Below are positions 62,988 to 64,000 of a DNA stretch of 64,000 nucleotides, piece by piece. A program made the translations under genes and the position numbers. Under the pieces are notes generated by a model, which saw only the letters and a program-made list of their open reading frames with translations, was not told the origin of the DNA and made no database searches. Positions within the stretch are counted from its first letter, which is position 1. The number at the start of each line of letters is the position of its first letter. The stretch comes from Gammaproteobacteria bacterium. GTDB lineage: Bacteria; Pseudomonadota; Gammaproteobacteria; Pseudomonadales; Pseudohongiellaceae. The DNA is taken from assembly GCA_041395725.1 (NCBI GenBank), contig JAWKZW010000001.1:1798001-1862000 (forward strand), in the 5' to 3' direction.

Positions 62988-63371
62988 ATGATCGAAAGGC
63001 TCGCCTATCTAACGATCCCTTGTGCCGTCTACGGCGTTCTTTTTGGAATATATTATTTCGGCTGGTCGCGGCCAACTCCGGGATTTGTAAGTGAGCCGTT
63101 CTGGGACAGAGGAAAGATTGCAGCAGGACTTATTCTAGCTTTTGTGCTAGCACTGTATGTGATTTTCGGTTCCGAAGATATGAATAGACGGGGTCTGACA
63201 ATTGGCTTTCTTTCACTAGCATCGATTTGGTATGCCGACGTAATGATAGACCCAACGGTACAATCGTTTGAAATGGAAAATCCAGATACCGTGAGAATAT
63301 CAGGGTGGGTAGCTCACAGTATTTGGGCAATTTTTTTCTTATACCAAGTACTTTTCGGCGGAATCGAATAG
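62988..63371 (+). CDS. small integral membrane protein
   Basis: A 127-residue protein with about four hydrophobic helices (LTIPCAVYGVLFGIYYFGW, IAAGLILAFVLALYVIF, LTIGFLSLASIWYADVMI, GWVAHSIWAIFFLYQVLFGG). No family recognised. It is the last plus-strand gene before the final attC-like core at 63627. Confidence 0.6.
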   Translation: MIERLAYLTIPCAVYGVLFGIYYFGWSRPTPGFVSEPFWDRGKIAAGLILAFVLALYVIFGSEDMNRRGLTIGFLSLASIWYADVMIDPTVQSFEMENPDTVRISGWVAHSIWAIFFLYQVLFGGIE

Positions 63372-63773
63372 CATGCCGTTCTCGACTGATAAAAATATGT
63401 CGCAATGACTTTTGAAAAAGACGCAAAGTCCACGCCAACAAACTTGCGCGTCTGAACTACTGCAACTACATTTGTCATTGCAGCGACTGCTATGAAGCCG
63501 CAAGGAGCCGACCAGAGCAGCGACTGGAACGTCTGCTATCAACGTAAGTCGTTGAATTTACTTGCGCCTGCAAAGCGGACGTCCGGATTCGAACTAACCT
63601 AGTCGCCTTTTAGACCCGATGCAGACGTTAGATGCACCAACAAGTAGTCTCAAATTTGTCCAATACTTTGTCATGCAAATAATCTGTCTCCATCCATCTC
63701 TTAATTAATTAGTTGACAGGCTGGCTCCTGATGGCTATTGTAAGTATTAATTAATTAATAGTGGTTGCATGAA
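63372..63773. other. array edge: attC-like core and promoter of the repressor gene
   Basis: GACG/TTAGATGC at 63624-63635 fits the attC R' core (GTTAGAT) and is preceded by a dispersed repeat piece (GCAAAGCGGACGTCCGG, from 63574). From there to the next gene the DNA is AT-rich, with TTAATTAATTAG (63701) and ATTAATTAATTAATAG (63747). The latter could be an operator or promoter for the BlaI-type gene. Confidence 0.45.
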
Positions 63774-64000
63774 ATGGCGCGTAAAGTTTCAAAAACCCTG
63801 ACAGACGGCGAGTTACGCGTTATGGATGTCTTGTGGTCACTCAAAAGTGCGTCGGTAAAAGAAGTAACCAGCGTGCTCCAACAACAATCTCGGATTGCAT
63901 ACAGTACCGTACAGACAACGCTGCGAATCCTCGAACGAAAGGGTTATGTATCCCACACGATATCCGGCAGAACATTTATTTTTCAACCAATTGTAGAAAA
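63774..64000 (+). CDS. BlaI/MecI/CopY-family repressor (partial at window end)
   Basis: At least 75 residues from ATG 63774; the gene runs past the window. ARKVSKTLTDGELRVMDVLWSLKSASVKEVTSVLQQQ and RIAYSTVQTTLRILERKGYVSHTISGRTFIFQPIV are the winged-helix signature of the BlaI/MecI/CopY group, which represses beta-lactamase, sensor-protease or copper genes. In this family a BlaR/M56-type membrane protease usually follows; that would lie outside the window. An ATG at 63769 is in another frame. Confidence 0.93.
   Translation, partial: MARKVSKTLTDGELRVMDVLWSLKSASVKEVTSVLQQQSRIAYSTVQTTLRILERKGYVSHTISGRTFIFQPIVE

Overview
The window looks like a chromosomal segment of a gammaproteobacterium. The evidence is the linked block asmA-like/mutY/yggX diverging from hisB-hisH-hisA-hisF, an order familiar from Pseudomonas-type genomes, together with a nitrogen-PTS enzyme I (ptsP), tRNAs with encoded CCA, and Tat/Sec-exported enzymes. 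This is inferred from gene content only; no database search was possible.

Region 1 (about 1-24.8 kb) is mostly ordinary chromosome. It holds a membrane cytochrome b plus Tat-exported molybdopterin oxidoreductase pair, a dynamin-like GTPase, a formyltransferase, and two tandem copies of a two-gene exported module. Each module pairs a c-type cytochrome fused to a copper type II monooxygenase with a secreted partner protein. Both copies sit behind a TGTTACA/TGTAACA repeat and an FNR-like box. Between and after them lie an M20 peptidase, a D-aminoacylase-like amidohydrolase and an S66 LD-carboxypeptidase, then a CoA-transferase, an MFS transporter, ptsP and a periplasmic DsrE-like protein.

Region 2 (about 24.9-29.9 kb) is a small oxidoreductase cluster (two SDRs, one aldo/keto reductase, a TetR regulator with a clear palindromic operator). 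It is bracketed by a decayed tRNA-Phe copy with its terminator on the left and an intact tRNA-Phe on the right. A MITE-like repeat interrupts the cluster, and a second copy at 9.6 kb carries its 84-bp core in the opposite orientation.

Region 3 (about 29.9-38.5 kb) is conserved housekeeping: yggX, mutY, asmA-like, the his genes, a GNAT protein, and a secreted tectonin-like protein with an Arg/Asp-rich tail, ending in tRNA-Ser(CGA).

Region 4 (about 38.5-45.2 kb) is a P4-type integrative island at tRNA-Ser: tyrosine integrase, AlpA-like regulator, a split primase/helicase pair and an AT-rich repeat-containing stretch that could be its replication origin.

Region 5 (about 45.6-63.6 kb) reads as an integron-type gene cassette array without an integron integrase in the window. 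It has many unrelated single-gene cassettes (two HEPN-motif proteins, GrpB, YdeI-like, GFA, cupin, DUF2513, DUF2059, DUF1508/YegP, SRPBCC, VOC and others). attC-like junctions include three cassettes whose start and end core sites are mutually complementary. An IS110-family (IS1111-type) element sits in one attC. Its 3' non-coding region contains a 13-nt perfect and a 12-nt near-perfect match to the two flanks of its own target site, as expected of a guide (seekRNA/bridge RNA). An IS3-family element is nested inside it, and a second IS3 element splits the GFA gene after codon 5. The window ends in a BlaI/MecI-type repressor gene.
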